This document shows positions 9,133 to 18,142 of a stretch of 64,000 nucleotides of DNA, in pieces. The stretch comes from Rohdeia sp041398665 (GTDB lineage: Bacteria; Planctomycetota; UBA1135; GCA-002686595), in NCBI GenBank assembly GCA_041398665.1, contig JAWKUH010000004.1:1-64000 (forward strand), given 5' to 3'. The position numbers and the translations under genes are program-made. Each line of letters begins with the position of its first letter. Within the stretch, counting starts at the first letter, position 1. The notes under the pieces are model-generated. The model was not told the DNA's origin. It saw only the letters and a list, made by a program, of their open reading frames with translations, and made no database searches.

Positions 9133-10164
9133 GTGGACGCGCACGACGCGTTCGAGCCCTGCGACGACTGGGCCGACCCGTGGGAGGGCGAGCACGGCGA
9201 CGACTTGTGCGAACGTCCGCCCGTACGGCCGCGCGTGCTGCTCGAACGCGCGCGGTCCGTCGTCACGTCGAACGCGAGTCCCGACATCCCGTTCGACCAC
9301 GCGGTCAACCCGTACCGCGGCTGTGCGCACGCCTGCATCTACTGCTACGCGCGCCCCACCCACGAGTACCTGGAACTCGACGCCGACGCGGAGTTCGAGT
9401 CGGTGCTGTTCGTGAAGTCGAACGCGCCCGAGGTGCTCGCGAAGGAGCTGACCGCGCCGCGCCTCGCGGGTCGCGTGGTGTGCTTCTCGGGCGTGACCGA
9501 CCCGTACCAGCCGCTCGAGGCGTCGTTCGGTATCACGCGTCGACTGCTCGAGGTCTGCGCGGTGCGACGGCAGCCGGTGCTCGTCTTCACGAAGGGAGCG
9601 CTCGTGCGGCGCGACGCCGACGTCCTGGCTCGGATCGCGCGCACGAGCGGCGCGATGGTCTACCTCTCGATCCCCTTCGCCGACCCCGAGGTGGCGCGCG
9701 CGCTCGAGCCCGCGGCGCCTTCGCCGTCCGCACGCTTCCGAGCCATGCGCGCACTCGCCGACGCGGGCGTCCCCGTCGGACTCTCGCTCGCGCCGCTCGT
9801 GCCCGGACTCAACGACCGCGACGTCGCGCGACTCGTCGAGTGCGCCGCCGAGTCGGGCGCGACGCGCGCCTTCACGACCTTCCTCCGCCTTCCCGGACCC
9901 GTCGAGGAGATCTTCGCGCGTCGGCTCGCCGAACGGCTGCCGGACGCGGCGAAGCGCGTCGAGTCGGCGCTGCGGGACGCGGGTGCGCACCGCGCGGGTC
10001 GCGCGGCCTTCGGCGAGCGCATGGTCGGCAGCGGACCGCGCTGGGAACTCGCCGTCGACCTGTTCCGCAAGGCGGCGCGGCGCTGCGGCATCGAGGCGAA
10101 CGACGCGCCCGAACCCGTGCTGCCGCGCGTCACGAAGGAGCAACAGGGCGAGCTGTTCGGTTGA
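9133..10164 (+). CDS. Radical SAM protein of the PA0069/Rv2578c family (SplB-related)
   Basis: A 343-residue cytoplasmic enzyme. The radical SAM [4Fe-4S] motif is C-x3-C-x2-C in YRGCAHACIYCYARP (residues about 60-72), and VVCFSGVTDPYQPLE follows as in this COG1533 group related to spore photoproduct lyase. PA0069-type members occur in many bacteria without a known substrate. It starts at GTG 9133, 6 bases after the DUF4863-like gene, so the two are probably cotranscribed. The C-terminal tail ends EQQGELFG, similar to other members. Confidence 0.85.
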   Translation: MDAHDAFEPCDDWADPWEGEHGDDLCERPPVRPRVLLERARSVVTSNASPDIPFDHAVNPYRGCAHACIYCYARPTHEYLELDADAEFESVLFVKSNAPEVLAKELTAPRLAGRVVCFSGVTDPYQPLEASFGITRRLLEVCAVRRQPVLVFTKGALVRRDADVLARIARTSGAMVYLSIPFADPEVARALEPAAPSPSARFRAMRALADAGVPVGLSLAPLVPGLNDRDVARLVECAAESGATRAFTTFLRLPGPVEEIFARRLAERLPDAAKRVESALRDAGAHRAGRAAFGERMVGSGPRWELAVDLFRKAARRCGIEANDAPEPVLPRVTKEQQGELFG

Positions 10165-10222
10165 CGGGACCGGAGTGCGCGCGCGACTTGCGCGCCGACG
10201 CCGGTGCGCTCAAGCTCGCGCC

Positions 10223-10585
10223 ATGCGCCGCACCGCTCTCCTGCTCCTGTGTTCCTTGCTCCCCGGCTGCTTCGTCTCGCGCGCCGAGACCGACCGGCCC
10301 CTCGACGCCTCGGCCTTCGGCGAACTCGTCGTCGGCACGAGCACGTCGAACGACGCGGTGCGCCTGCTCGGTGCGCCGCAGGACGTCGTCGAACTCGGGC
10401 ACGGCAGCGCCTGGCACTACCGCTTCTCGAAGACGAAGCGCGCGGGCCTCTTCCTGATCGTGGTCGGGCTGCTCAACGACGACACGCAGAGCGACCGCGT
10501 CTGGCTGTTCTTCGACGCCGACGGTCGCCTCACCGAGGCCGCAGGCAGCTTCGACGCCGCGGCTGCGGAGTGGGAACTCCCGTGA
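10223..10585 (+). CDS. Lipoprotein, BamE/SmpA-like
   Basis: A 120-residue lipoprotein: signal peptide MRRTALLLLCSLLPGC with the lipobox Cys at residue 16. The mature part (GTSTSNDAVRLLGAPQDVVE, then WHYRFSKTKR and WLFFDADGRLTEA) follows the BamE/SmpA pattern of helix-helix then a three-strand sheet, found in outer-membrane assembly lipoproteins. Its stop overlaps the GTG of the next lipoprotein gene (GTGA), so the pair is probably translationally coupled. Its fold is inferred; the partner complex is unknown. Confidence 0.7.
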   Translation: MRRTALLLLCSLLPGCFVSRAETDRPLDASAFGELVVGTSTSNDAVRLLGAPQDVVELGHGSAWHYRFSKTKRAGLFLIVVGLLNDDTQSDRVWLFFDADGRLTEAAGSFDAAAAEWELP

Positions 10586-10983
10586 GGCGCGCCGTGCGCT
10601 CGGGACTCGTGCTCGTGCTCGCGTGCGCGCTCGGCTCGTGCGTGCAGCTGAGCTGGCGCGGGTCGCGCGCCGGGCTCGCACTCGCCGACACCGAACAGGA
10701 GTGGGCGCTCGCCGCACGGCCCGACATGCAGGCGGCCCTCGACCGACTCGGCGCTCCCGAACTCGTGCGCGAGTCCGAGGGTCGCGGCGTCGAGCTGCTG
10801 TGGCTGTGGCGCCGGACCGACGGCTTCGGGTTCGGCGTCAGCGTCCCTCTCGCCGACACCTACAGCGCCAACTTCCAGTGGGACGAGACCGGCGACGACG
10901 CGCTCGGACTGCGACTCCTGTTCGACGACGACGGTCGGTTCCTCGACGGTTCGCGCGGCGCCGTGCTGCGCGACCGTCCGTGA
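10582..10983 (+). CDS. Second BamE/SmpA-like lipoprotein
   Basis: A 133-residue lipoprotein starting at a GTG that overlaps the previous stop. The signal peptide is short (LVLVLACALGSC) and the lipobox Cys is in ALGSC. The mature part again has the pattern MQAALDRLGAPELVRE then a sheet segment (LRLLFDDDGRFLDG), so it is probably a paralogue of the upstream lipoprotein. It is convergent with the zinc-ribbon gene, with 22 bases between stops. Confidence 0.65.
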   Translation: MRRAVRSGLVLVLACALGSCVQLSWRGSRAGLALADTEQEWALAARPDMQAALDRLGAPELVRESEGRGVELLWLWRRTDGFGFGVSVPLADTYSANFQWDETGDDALGLRLLFDDDGRFLDGSRGAVLRDRP

Positions 10984-11005
10984 GCGCGGCACGGGAGGCC
11001 GCTCC

Positions 11006-11431
11006 TCAGCCGTAGAAGGCGTAGAGCAGCGCGGCGGCGAGGACGACGCCGATCCCGAGGATCCACGGGAGGAGCGCGGCGAGGTCGCCGCTCGGCACTT
11101 GGTCGAGCTCGACCCAGTTGAACATCGCGCGCACGCGCGACTCCTGGACGGCTCCGCAGTGCGGACACACGACCTTCGCGTCCTCGTCCGCCGGTTCGCG
11201 ACTGTCGTACTCGAGCGGGATCACGCCGCCGCACTGCAGGCAGTAGCTGTTGCGGTGCGAGCCGCCCTCGGCGACCCCCGGCGCGCGCGACTTCTCGCGC
11301 AGGTAGTCGATGGTGTCCGCGTTGCGCTCCGCGCGCGCTCGGCTCCAGTGGTCGTCCGGGAGGATCGGACGCTTCGCAGCGCCTTCCTCGCCTCCGTCGC
11401 CGGGAGGCCGCTCGTCTGGATCGGGAACCAC
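11006..11431 (-). CDS. Zinc-ribbon protein with C-terminal membrane anchor
   Basis: A 141-residue protein. Two CxxC pairs (YCLQCGG and VCPHCGA, about 30 residues apart) form a zinc ribbon. A single C-terminal transmembrane helix ends the protein (PWILGIGVVLAAALLYAFYG). The GTG at 11431 is chosen because a GAGGAAGGA lies just upstream and the frame before it is not protein-like. It is divergent from the GSDH-like secreted protein gene across 153 bases. Function unknown. Confidence 0.6.
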   Translation of the reverse strand: MVPDPDERPPGDGGEEGAAKRPILPDDHWSRARAERNADTIDYLREKSRAPGVAEGGSHRNSYCLQCGGVIPLEYDSREPADEDAKVVCPHCGAVQESRVRAMFNWVELDQVPSGDLAALLPWILGIGVVLAAALLYAFYG

Positions 11432-11584
11432 GCGTCCTTCCTCGGCGTCGGATCTTATGTCGCAGCGCCGCGCCCGTGCACCGCGTCCGCGCTGGCCGTC
11501 CCGCCGGCAGAGGGCACAATCGGGGGAGCGCCGGGTCCGGGCCGCACCCCACGGGCTCCCCGCGACCTCTCCCCGATCCGTCCC

Positions 11585-14500
11585 ATGTCCGCTCGCACGA
11601 TCCGCATCGCGACCGCTCTTCTCCTCCTCGCCCCGCCCGTGCTCGCACGGCACGAGGGCGAGGTGCACCTCCCGAGCCACTTCGAGCTGCTCGAGGTCGC
11701 GGGGCCCTGGGCGCGACCGGTCGGACTCGTCTTCGACGGGTCGGGACGCCTGTTCGTCGCACAGAAGTACGGGCAGGTCTTCGTGCACGACGGGACGACG
11801 GCGCAGAGCACGCCCTTCGTCGACCTCGACGCCGAGGTCAACTCGTTCGCGGATCGCGGCCTCCTCGGGATCGCGCTGCACCCCGGCTTCGTGCCCGACG
11901 GCGGCGCGACGTCCTGGGTCTACCTGCTCTACACCGAGTCGCCGATCCTCGGTCAGAACCTGCCCTACGACTACCAGGGCCAGTACTCGTGGAGCGTGCT
12001 CGAACGGATGCACGCCGTCACGAACGGGCAGAACGAGATCGTGGCCGACCTCTCGTCGCGCGAGGTGCTGCTCGGCGAACGGCTCGCCGACGGGACGGCG
12101 CCGACGGCGATCGCGAGCCTCGACGACTCGCACTCGCCCGGCACGCTGCTGTTCGCCGACGACGGCACGCTCCTCGTCAGCGCGGGCGACGGCGCGGCGT
12201 ACACAGGACTCGACCCCGGCGGCAACCACGCGGGCGGCTTCGACGACGTCGTGAACCCGTCGACCGGACTCAAGGGACCGACTCCGAAGGTGCAGGACAG
12301 CGGCGCGTTCCGCGCGCAGGACCTGCGCAGCCTGTCGGGCAAGATCCTGCGCATCGACCCGGCGACCGGACTCGGCCTGCCGTCGAACCCGTTCTACGAC
12401 GGCGACCCCGCGAGCAACGCCTCGCGCGTCTGGGCGCTCGGGTTGCGCAACCCCTACCGACTCGCGCACCTCGCGGGCAGCGGGTCGAGCGACCCGTCCC
12501 TCGGCGACCCCGGTCTGCTCGTGTGCGGCGACGTCGGCTCGAACATCTTCGAGGAGCTGAACCTCGTCGACGCGCCCGGACTCAACTTCCAGTGGCCGTG
12601 CGCGGAGGGTCCCGACCCGCAGCCGCTGTACTCCATCTTCAACCGACAGCCGCCCAACCCGCTGGGATACCTCGACTGCGGCGACCCGAAGGCCGGCACG
12701 TTGCGCGCGCCGCTGCTCGCATGGTCGCGCTCGAACCCGAACGCGCTCTTCCCGCCCGCGACGCCGAGCTACGACCAGGACGGCAACGCGAACGCAGGTT
12801 TCGGCGGTAGCGCGAGCGTCGGCGGCGAGTTCTACCTCGGCGGCGGCGCCTACCCGGCGAGCTACGACGGGCTCTTCTTCTTCGCCGACTACGGCTACGA
12901 CTGGATCCGCACGATCGGCCTCGACGCGTCGCACGCCGTGACGGAGGTGCGCGAGTTCGCGCACGGCTTCGACAACGTCGTCGACCTCGCGCGCCATCCG
13001 GTGAGCGGCGAGCTCTACGTGGTGCAGCTCCTCGACGGCGACGGGACGCCGGGGCACCTGTGGCGTCTGCGTCACGGCACGAACGGCAGCCCGGAGGTCG
13101 TCGTCCACGCCGACTCCGTCCCGGGCCCCGCGCCGCTGCTCGTGACGCTCGACGCGAGCGGTTCGAGCGACCCCGACGACGACGCTCTCACGTTCACCTA
13201 CGACTTCGGCGACGGGAGCGCGCCGCTCACGACGACGCTCGACGTCGTGCAACACACCTACACGAGCGACGGCGTCTTCACCGCCGAGGTCACGGCGGAG
13301 GACCCGCTCGGCCTGTCGCGCACCGAGGAGGTGACGGTCCTCGTCGGCGTGACCGCCCCGCTCGTCGAGATCACGAGCCCGTTCCAGGGGCACACCGTCG
13401 CGACGCCGAGCGACGTGCTCCTGACGGGCAGCGGCACGGACCTCGACGGTCCGAACCCGGTCGCGCTCACGTGGGACGTGACGCTGCACCACAACACGCA
13501 CGCGCACCCCAACGCGGGCGCGGGCAGCGGCCCGACCTTCGTCGCGCAGATCGCCGACCACGGCGACTCGGGCGACCTCATCTTCCACGAGGTCGCGTTG
13601 CGCGGGACGACGGTCGCCGGCGCGACGAGCGTCGCGCGCCTGTGGATCTACGACGAGGACCAGGTCGTCGACGTCACGGGCACGGCGACGTTCACGTCGA
13701 GCCTCGACACGCTCGTACCGCCGGTCCCGCAGGGCGGCGGCAACACCGACACCGAGGTCCTGCGCGACACGGTGACGACGGGCGGAGCGGCGCCGCTCCT
13801 CGCGCAGTTCGACACGGAGCACGGCGGCGACCAGGGCGACCTCGACCACCTGGGCTGGACGCTCGTCGACGCGCCGGGACCGTACGACCGATTCGTCGGC
13901 ATGGACCTCACGAGCGGCGTCGTCGACGCGGCCGGCGGCTGGTTCGAGACGATCACCGTCGAGGTCTCGGACGGCGACGCGTGGGAGGAGGTCTCGGACC
14001 TCGCGATCGACCCGCCCTACCCCACGGGACCGACGGCCCCGCTCGGGAGCGACTTCACGACGTACCACCTGCGCTTCGCGCCGGTCGCCGGCGTGGGCGT
14101 GCGGGTCCGCGGCGTTCCCGGAGGCACGGTCGGCTACGTCTCGGCGGCCGAGCTGCGCGTCCTCGCGCTGCGCCCGAACCCGGTCGGCGAGACGCGCGAC
14201 GCGACGCTCGAGGGCTCGATCACGGCGCGCATCCTCGAGCTCTCGCCGCCGACGTCGCTCGGCAACGGCGCCCCCGACCTCGAGGTGATCCGCGACGGGA
14301 CGGAGCCCGCGGTCGGGAGCGCGAGCCAACTCGCGCAGTACGCCTCGCTGCACGGCGGCGACCAGGCGGGCGACGACTGGTACGGCTACGTCTTCGACCG
14401 GCCCTACGTCTTCAGCGCGATGCACTTCCGCGAGGGCCTGCACTTCCAGGACGGCGGCTGGTTCGAGAGCCTCACGGTCGAGACGCGCTTCCGCGACACC

Positions 14501-15085
14501 GACGCGTGGGTTCCCGTGAACAACCTCGCGGTGTCGCCGCCGCTCCGCGGGACGGGCATCGGCACGCTCTCCTACGAGCCCTTCGACCTGACGTTCGACC
14601 CGCGCGTCGGGCGACAGATCCGATTGCGCGGCGTGCCCGGGGGGACGAACGCGTACACGACGGTGGCCGAGCTCCGCGCGATCGTGCGAGCGGGTCCGCC
14701 CGACCTCTGCCCGATCGAGGCGTACGGGACGGGCTACCCCGGCAACACGCTCGAACTCGCGACGGCGTGTCCGGCCCGCCTCGGACTCCCCGGCGCGCTC
14801 CAGGTCGCAGGGTGCTCGCCGAGCACCGCCGTCGTGGTCGGTCTCTCCGGCGCGCCCGCCGACCTCGACCTCGGGCTCGGTCAGCACCTGCTCGTCGACC
14901 CGTCGGTCAACTTCCAGCTGTTCATCGTCGCCGCCGACCCGGCGGGCGAGGCCTTCTTCACCTACTCGGTCCCGCCGACGCCGACGCTCGCGGGCGTGCA
15001 GCTCTACTTCCAGGCCGCCGCGCTGGTGCCGGCCAGCACCCTGCTCGACCTGTCGAACGGCCTCCACCTCGGCGTCTGCCCGTGA
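11585..15085 (+). CDS. Large secreted GSDH-type propeller protein with PKD and paired C-terminal domains
   Basis: This 1,166-residue exported protein starts with a signal peptide (TIRIATALLLLAPPVLA). Residues about 25-490 form a soluble glucose/sorbosone dehydrogenase-type beta-propeller (WARPVGLVFDGSGRLFVA, DRGLLGIALHPGF, WALGLRNPYRLA). A PKD domain follows near 505-590 (DASGSSDPDDDALTFTYDFG). Two related modules of about 130 residues then repeat the signature HGGDQ...GWFE and RGVPGGT. The last 120 residues (from PDLCPIEAYGTGYPG to LDLSNGLHLGVCP) resemble the C-terminal module of other secreted proteins in this window. It may be an outer-surface sugar or aldose dehydrogenase using PQQ, but the catalytic function is not proven. 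Confidence 0.85.
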   Translation: MSARTIRIATALLLLAPPVLARHEGEVHLPSHFELLEVAGPWARPVGLVFDGSGRLFVAQKYGQVFVHDGTTAQSTPFVDLDAEVNSFADRGLLGIALHPGFVPDGGATSWVYLLYTESPILGQNLPYDYQGQYSWSVLERMHAVTNGQNEIVADLSSREVLLGERLADGTAPTAIASLDDSHSPGTLLFADDGTLLVSAGDGAAYTGLDPGGNHAGGFDDVVNPSTGLKGPTPKVQDSGAFRAQDLRSLSGKILRIDPATGLGLPSNPFYDGDPASNASRVWALGLRNPYRLAHLAGSGSSDPSLGDPGLLVCGDVGSNIFEELNLVDAPGLNFQWPCAEGPDPQPLYSIFNRQPPNPLGYLDCGDPKAGTLRAPLLAWSRSNPNALFPPATPSYDQDGNANAGFGGSASVGGEFYLGGGAYPASYDGLFFFADYGYDWIRTIGLDASHAVTEVREFAHGFDNVVDLARHPVSGELYVVQLLDGDGTPGHLWRLRHGTNGSPEVVVHADSVPGPAPLLVTLDASGSSDPDDDALTFTYDFGDGSAPLTTTLDVVQHTYTSDGVFTAEVTAEDPLGLSRTEEVTVLVGVTAPLVEITSPFQGHTVATPSDVLLTGSGTDLDGPNPVALTWDVTLHHNTHAHPNAGAGSGPTFVAQIADHGDSGDLIFHEVALRGTTVAGATSVARLWIYDEDQVVDVTGTATFTSSLDTLVPPVPQGGGNTDTEVLRDTVTTGGAAPLLAQFDTEHGGDQGDLDHLGWTLVDAPGPYDRFVGMDLTSGVVDAAGGWFETITVEVSDGDAWEEVSDLAIDPPYPTGPTAPLGSDFTTYHLRFAPVAGVGVRVRGVPGGTVGYVSAAELRVLALRPNPVGETRDATLEGSITARILELSPPTSLGNGAPDLEVIRDGTEPAVGSASQLAQYASLHGGDQAGDDWYGYVFDRPYVFSAMHFREGLHFQDGGWFESLTVETRFRDTDAWVPVNNLAVSPPLRGTGIGTLSYEPFDLTFDPRVGRQIRLRGVPGGTNAYTTVAELRAIVRAGPPDLCPIEAYGTGYPGNTLELATACPARLGLPGALQVAGCSPSTAVVVGLSGAPADLDLGLGQHLLVDPSVNFQLFIVAADPAGEAFFTYSVPPTPTLAGVQLYFQAAALVPASTLLDLSNGLHLGVCP

Positions 15086-15236
15086 CGGGTGGGGAGCGAG
15101 ACCCAGGACCTCGGTCGTCGCACTCGGGAGAGCACGAGCGGGCCGCGCGCGGACGCGAGGGACTCCGACTCGCATCCCGCTGCGCCCGTCCTTAGCCTCA
15201 TGGCTGCCCGGAGCCGCGCGCTCGTCGGGCCCGGAC

Positions 15237-16370
15237 ATGCCTCAAGTCGGACGCTCCATCCTCGTCCCCGTCAGCATCGTCGCGACGATCCTGCTCGGGT
15301 GGGTGCTGAAGGTCGGCGCGCCGATCGTCCAGCCGCTCGTGATCGCGCTGCTCCTCGCGAGCATGCTGTCGCCGCTCGTGCGGCTGCTCGCGCGTCTGCA
15401 CATCCCGCACTTCGTCAGCGTCCTCGGGATGGCGGCCGTCCTGTTCTACTTCGTGCTCCAGGGCCTGTTCCTGGCGCAGCGCAACGTCGCGGCCTTCATC
15501 GGCGAGGAGTCGCCGCCGCCGCTCGCGGCCGAGAGCGAGAGCGACTCCGACCCCGGCGCGCCGAAGGTCGACGAACCCGCCTTCGCGGGACTCGTCGCCG
15601 GCATCGAGAAGCGCGTGCAGTCGTCCTCGCTGCCCGACGTGGTGAAGAAGCTCGTCCTCGCCGAGCTCGACGACATCCAGCAGAGCGGTCGCGCCGAGAA
15701 GATGGCGCAGGAGTTCCTCGGGTCGGGTCTGGCCTTCATCCGCACGGCCATCCTCGTCCTGATCTACATGCTCTTCATCTTCGCGGAGCAGGCCGTGTTC
15801 CGACGGAAGATCCTGGCGGTCGCCGGTGACCGCCGCGAGGACGCCTCGCGCATCCTCGACACGATCGGGAAGGGCATCCAGCGCTTCATCGGCATCAAGA
15901 CGCTCACGTCGCTCGCGACCGGAGCACTCGGGTACGCGGTCTGTCGCGGATTCGAGCTCCCCTACGCGCTGCTGTTCGGTCTGCTGACCTTCCTGTTCAA
16001 CTTCATCCCGTACTTCGGGAGCCTGGTGGCGGGCGCGCTCCCGACGGTCACGGCGCTCGCGATCCAGGACGACTGGACGACGGCGGTGGTCGTGGCGATC
16101 CTCTACTTCGCCATCAACACGATCGTCGGTTCGGTGGTCGAGCCGAAGATCATGGGGCGCGAGCTCGACCTCTCGCCCCTCGTCATCATCGTGTCGGTCG
16201 TCGTGTGGACGGCGCTGTGGGGCGTCGTCGGCGCGTTCCTCGCCGTGCCGCTGATGGCGACGCTGCAGATCGTGCTCGCGAGCACGGAGACGACGCGTCC
16301 GATCGCCGTGATGCTGTCGAGCGGTCCACCCAAGGACGGCGGCAGGCGCGCGGCGCGCCTCGCTTCCTGA
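15237..16370 (+). CDS. AI-2E family transporter (PerM/YdiK-like permease)
   Basis: A 377-residue inner-membrane protein with the usual layout: two N-terminal helices (SIVATILLGWVLKVGAPIV, LVIALLLASMLSPLV), a third hydrophobic segment, a cytoplasmic or periplasmic insertion of about 130 residues with an acidic stretch, and five further helices including FLFNFIPYFGSLVAGALP and the signature IVGSVVEPKIMGRELDLSPL. Members are variously linked to AI-2 export, Na+/H+ exchange and other export. Substrate is not predictable. It is followed 13 bases later by the YigZ gene. Confidence 0.92.
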   Translation: MPQVGRSILVPVSIVATILLGWVLKVGAPIVQPLVIALLLASMLSPLVRLLARLHIPHFVSVLGMAAVLFYFVLQGLFLAQRNVAAFIGEESPPPLAAESESDSDPGAPKVDEPAFAGLVAGIEKRVQSSSLPDVVKKLVLAELDDIQQSGRAEKMAQEFLGSGLAFIRTAILVLIYMLFIFAEQAVFRRKILAVAGDRREDASRILDTIGKGIQRFIGIKTLTSLATGALGYAVCRGFELPYALLFGLLTFLFNFIPYFGSLVAGALPTVTALAIQDDWTTAVVVAILYFAINTIVGSVVEPKIMGRELDLSPLVIIVSVVVWTALWGVVGAFLAVPLMATLQIVLASTETTRPIAVMLSSGPPKDGGRRAARLAS

Positions 16371-16383
16371 CGACGGGGTCGGT

Positions 16384-17013
16384 GTGGCGGACGCCGACTC
16401 CTACGTGACGCTCGCGCGACCCGTGCGCCACGAGATCCCGCGCATCAAGGGCTCGCGCTTCGTGGCGTACGCCGCGCCCGTCGCCTCGCGCTCGGAGGCG
16501 CTCGCGGTCGTCGAGGCCGAGAGGGAACTCCACGCCGACGCGCGCCACCACTGCTTCGCGTGGCGACTCGGGGCGGGAGGACGCGACGAGCGCTCGAACG
16601 ACGCGGACGAGCCCGCGGGCTCCGCCGGTGCGCCGATCCTGCGGCAGATGCAGGGGCGCGAGCTCGAGGGCGCCGTGGTCGTGGTGACGCGCTGGTTCGG
16701 CGGGACGAAGCTCGGTGTGGGAGGACTCGTGCGCGCGTACGGTGGCGCCGCGGGCGCCGCGCTCGACGCCGGCGAACTCGTGCGCCGCCCCCACCTCGCG
16801 ACGCTGCGCCTCCGCCACGCGTACGGTGCGAGCGGCCTCGTGGAGTCGCTGTTGCGCGCGCACCACGGCGAAGCGCTCGGAGGCACCTACGAGTCCGACG
16901 TGGTGCAGACCGTTCGTGTGCCGCTCGCCGTGCGCGACCGTTTCGTGGAGGAGTTCACGGACGGGACGAGCGGACGCGGGCGGGTCGAGGACGTCGTCGG
17001 GGGCGAGGGCTGA
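16384..17013 (+). CDS. YigZ/IMPACT family protein
   Basis: A 209-residue protein with the UPF0029 N-terminal domain: IKGSRFVAYAAPVASRSEAL, the DARHHCFAWRLG stretch, and VVVTRWFGGTKLGVGGLVRAY, the family signature. The C-terminal DUF1949-type ferredoxin-like domain starts near residue 135. IMPACT proteins regulate translation stress in eukaryotes; bacterial YigZ has no settled function. It starts with GTG shortly after the transporter gene. The stop lies 13 bases before repeat copy 1. Confidence 0.92.
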   Translation: MADADSYVTLARPVRHEIPRIKGSRFVAYAAPVASRSEALAVVEAERELHADARHHCFAWRLGAGGRDERSNDADEPAGSAGAPILRQMQGRELEGAVVVVTRWFGGTKLGVGGLVRAYGGAAGAALDAGELVRRPHLATLRLRHAYGASGLVESLLRAHHGEALGGTYESDVVQTVRVPLAVRDRFVEEFTDGTSGRGRVEDVVGGEG

Positions 17014-17026
17014 GCGCCGCCACACG

Positions 17027-17183
17027 TGGAATCACAGGGAGCCGGGGAGGACGGGGAGGTCGACCGATGCCGGTGGTGGTCGAGCCGCTGCGGTACGCGG
17101 TACCAACTGATCGCCGCTGTCGTCGAGTTGCGGAACGACTTGCCTGCGTTCCTCCCCGTCCTCCCCGGCTCCCTGTGAATCCA
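17027..17183. repeat. Long inverted repeat, copy 1 of the intergenic repeat family
   Basis: Arms of 33 bases (17027-17059 and 17151-17183) match at 32 of 33 positions; the core is CACAGGGAGCCGGGGAGGAC. The loop is 91 bases. The same arm sequence occurs at 57116 and, in variant form, at 45616. The copy begins 13 bases after the YigZ stop and ends 90 bases before the methyltransferase start. The hairpin boxes that bound the other copies are weak here; only a diverged GGCGCCGCGGAGCGGCGCGC follows. The copy is therefore probably truncated. Confidence 0.85.
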
Positions 17184-17273
17184 GGCGCCGCGGAGCGGCG
17201 CGCTGTGTGGCGATTCGAACGGAACGTGCCGACCTCTCGAAGTATCCTTGGTGCGCTCCCCCTCCACCGAACC

Positions 17274-18104
17274 ATGTCCACCGACAAGAAGAGCGTCCGC
17301 GGCTACCTGCACGGCTTCACCGACACCGAGCGCGAACGGCTGCGGAAGCAGGCGCGCTTCATGGAACAGCGCGTGCACGAGGGGCTGCCCTTCGCTCGCT
17401 CGCGCAACATGATCGAGGTGGGCTGCGGCGTCGGCGCGCAGACGGAGATCCTCCTCCGCCGCTACCCGGATCTGCGCGTCACCGGCGTCGACGCCAACGA
17501 GGCGAACCTCGGCAGCGCGCGCGAGTACCTCGAGACGCTGCCCGTCGCCGCTGGGCGCTTCGACCTCGCGCTGATGGACGCGGCGGAGCTCGAGTACAAG
17601 GGCGGCACCTTCGACGCCGCCTTCCTGTGCTGGATCCTCGAACACGTCGCCGACCCCGCTCGCATCCTCGGCGAGGTGCGCCGGGTGCTCACCGCGGGCG
17701 CGCACGTCGCGGTGACCGAGGTCCAGAACATGACGTTCTTCCTCGACCCCTACAGCCCGAACACCGTCGCCTACTGGCTCGCCTTCAACGAGCACCAGAT
17801 CGAGCTCGGCGGCGACCCGTTCGTCGGCGCGAAGCTCGGGAACCTGCTCCAGGCCGTCGGCTTCCGCGAGATCCGGACCGAGATCAAGAACATGCACCTC
17901 GACAACCGCACGCCGGTGGAGCGCGCGGAGATGATCGAGTTCTGGAGCGAGCTGCTGCTCTCCGGTGCGGACGGACTGCTCGCCGCGGGCCGCGTCTCCG
18001 CGGAGACGGTGCAGGGCATGAAGCAGGAGCTGCGCAACGTCTCGCGCGACCCCAACGCGGTCTTCTACTACTCCTTCGTCCGGGCGACGGCGCGCGCGTG
18101 GTGA
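17274..18104 (+). CDS. SAM-dependent methyltransferase
   Basis: A 276-residue cytoplasmic class I methyltransferase. Motif I is MIEVGCGVGAQTEILLRR (residues about 45-62), the acidic end of strand 2 is VTGVDANE, and the fourth-strand region is AAFLCWILEHVADPARIL. The later part keeps the post-motif helix typical of the Methyltransf_11/UbiE-like group. Length and architecture are normal. The substrate is unknown; the next gene downstream encodes a membrane-anchored sulfatase-fold protein, but the 38-base gap does not prove an operon. Confidence 0.85.
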   Translation: MSTDKKSVRGYLHGFTDTERERLRKQARFMEQRVHEGLPFARSRNMIEVGCGVGAQTEILLRRYPDLRVTGVDANEANLGSAREYLETLPVAAGRFDLALMDAAELEYKGGTFDAAFLCWILEHVADPARILGEVRRVLTAGAHVAVTEVQNMTFFLDPYSPNTVAYWLAFNEHQIELGGDPFVGAKLGNLLQAVGFREIRTEIKNMHLDNRTPVERAEMIEFWSELLLSGADGLLAAGRVSAETVQGMKQELRNVSRDPNAVFYYSFVRATARAW

Positions 18105-18142
18105 GCCTCGGGCGGTGCCCCGCCGGTAGACTCCGGGCGACC

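Noticed and set aside
11006..15238. Very long Arg/Asp-rich open frame on the minus strand opposite the GSDH-like gene
   Set aside because: It is antisense to a clear secreted protein, has no family motif, and only its last 141 codons (11006-11431) form a real zinc-ribbon gene. Long stop-free shadows are expected at about 70% GC.
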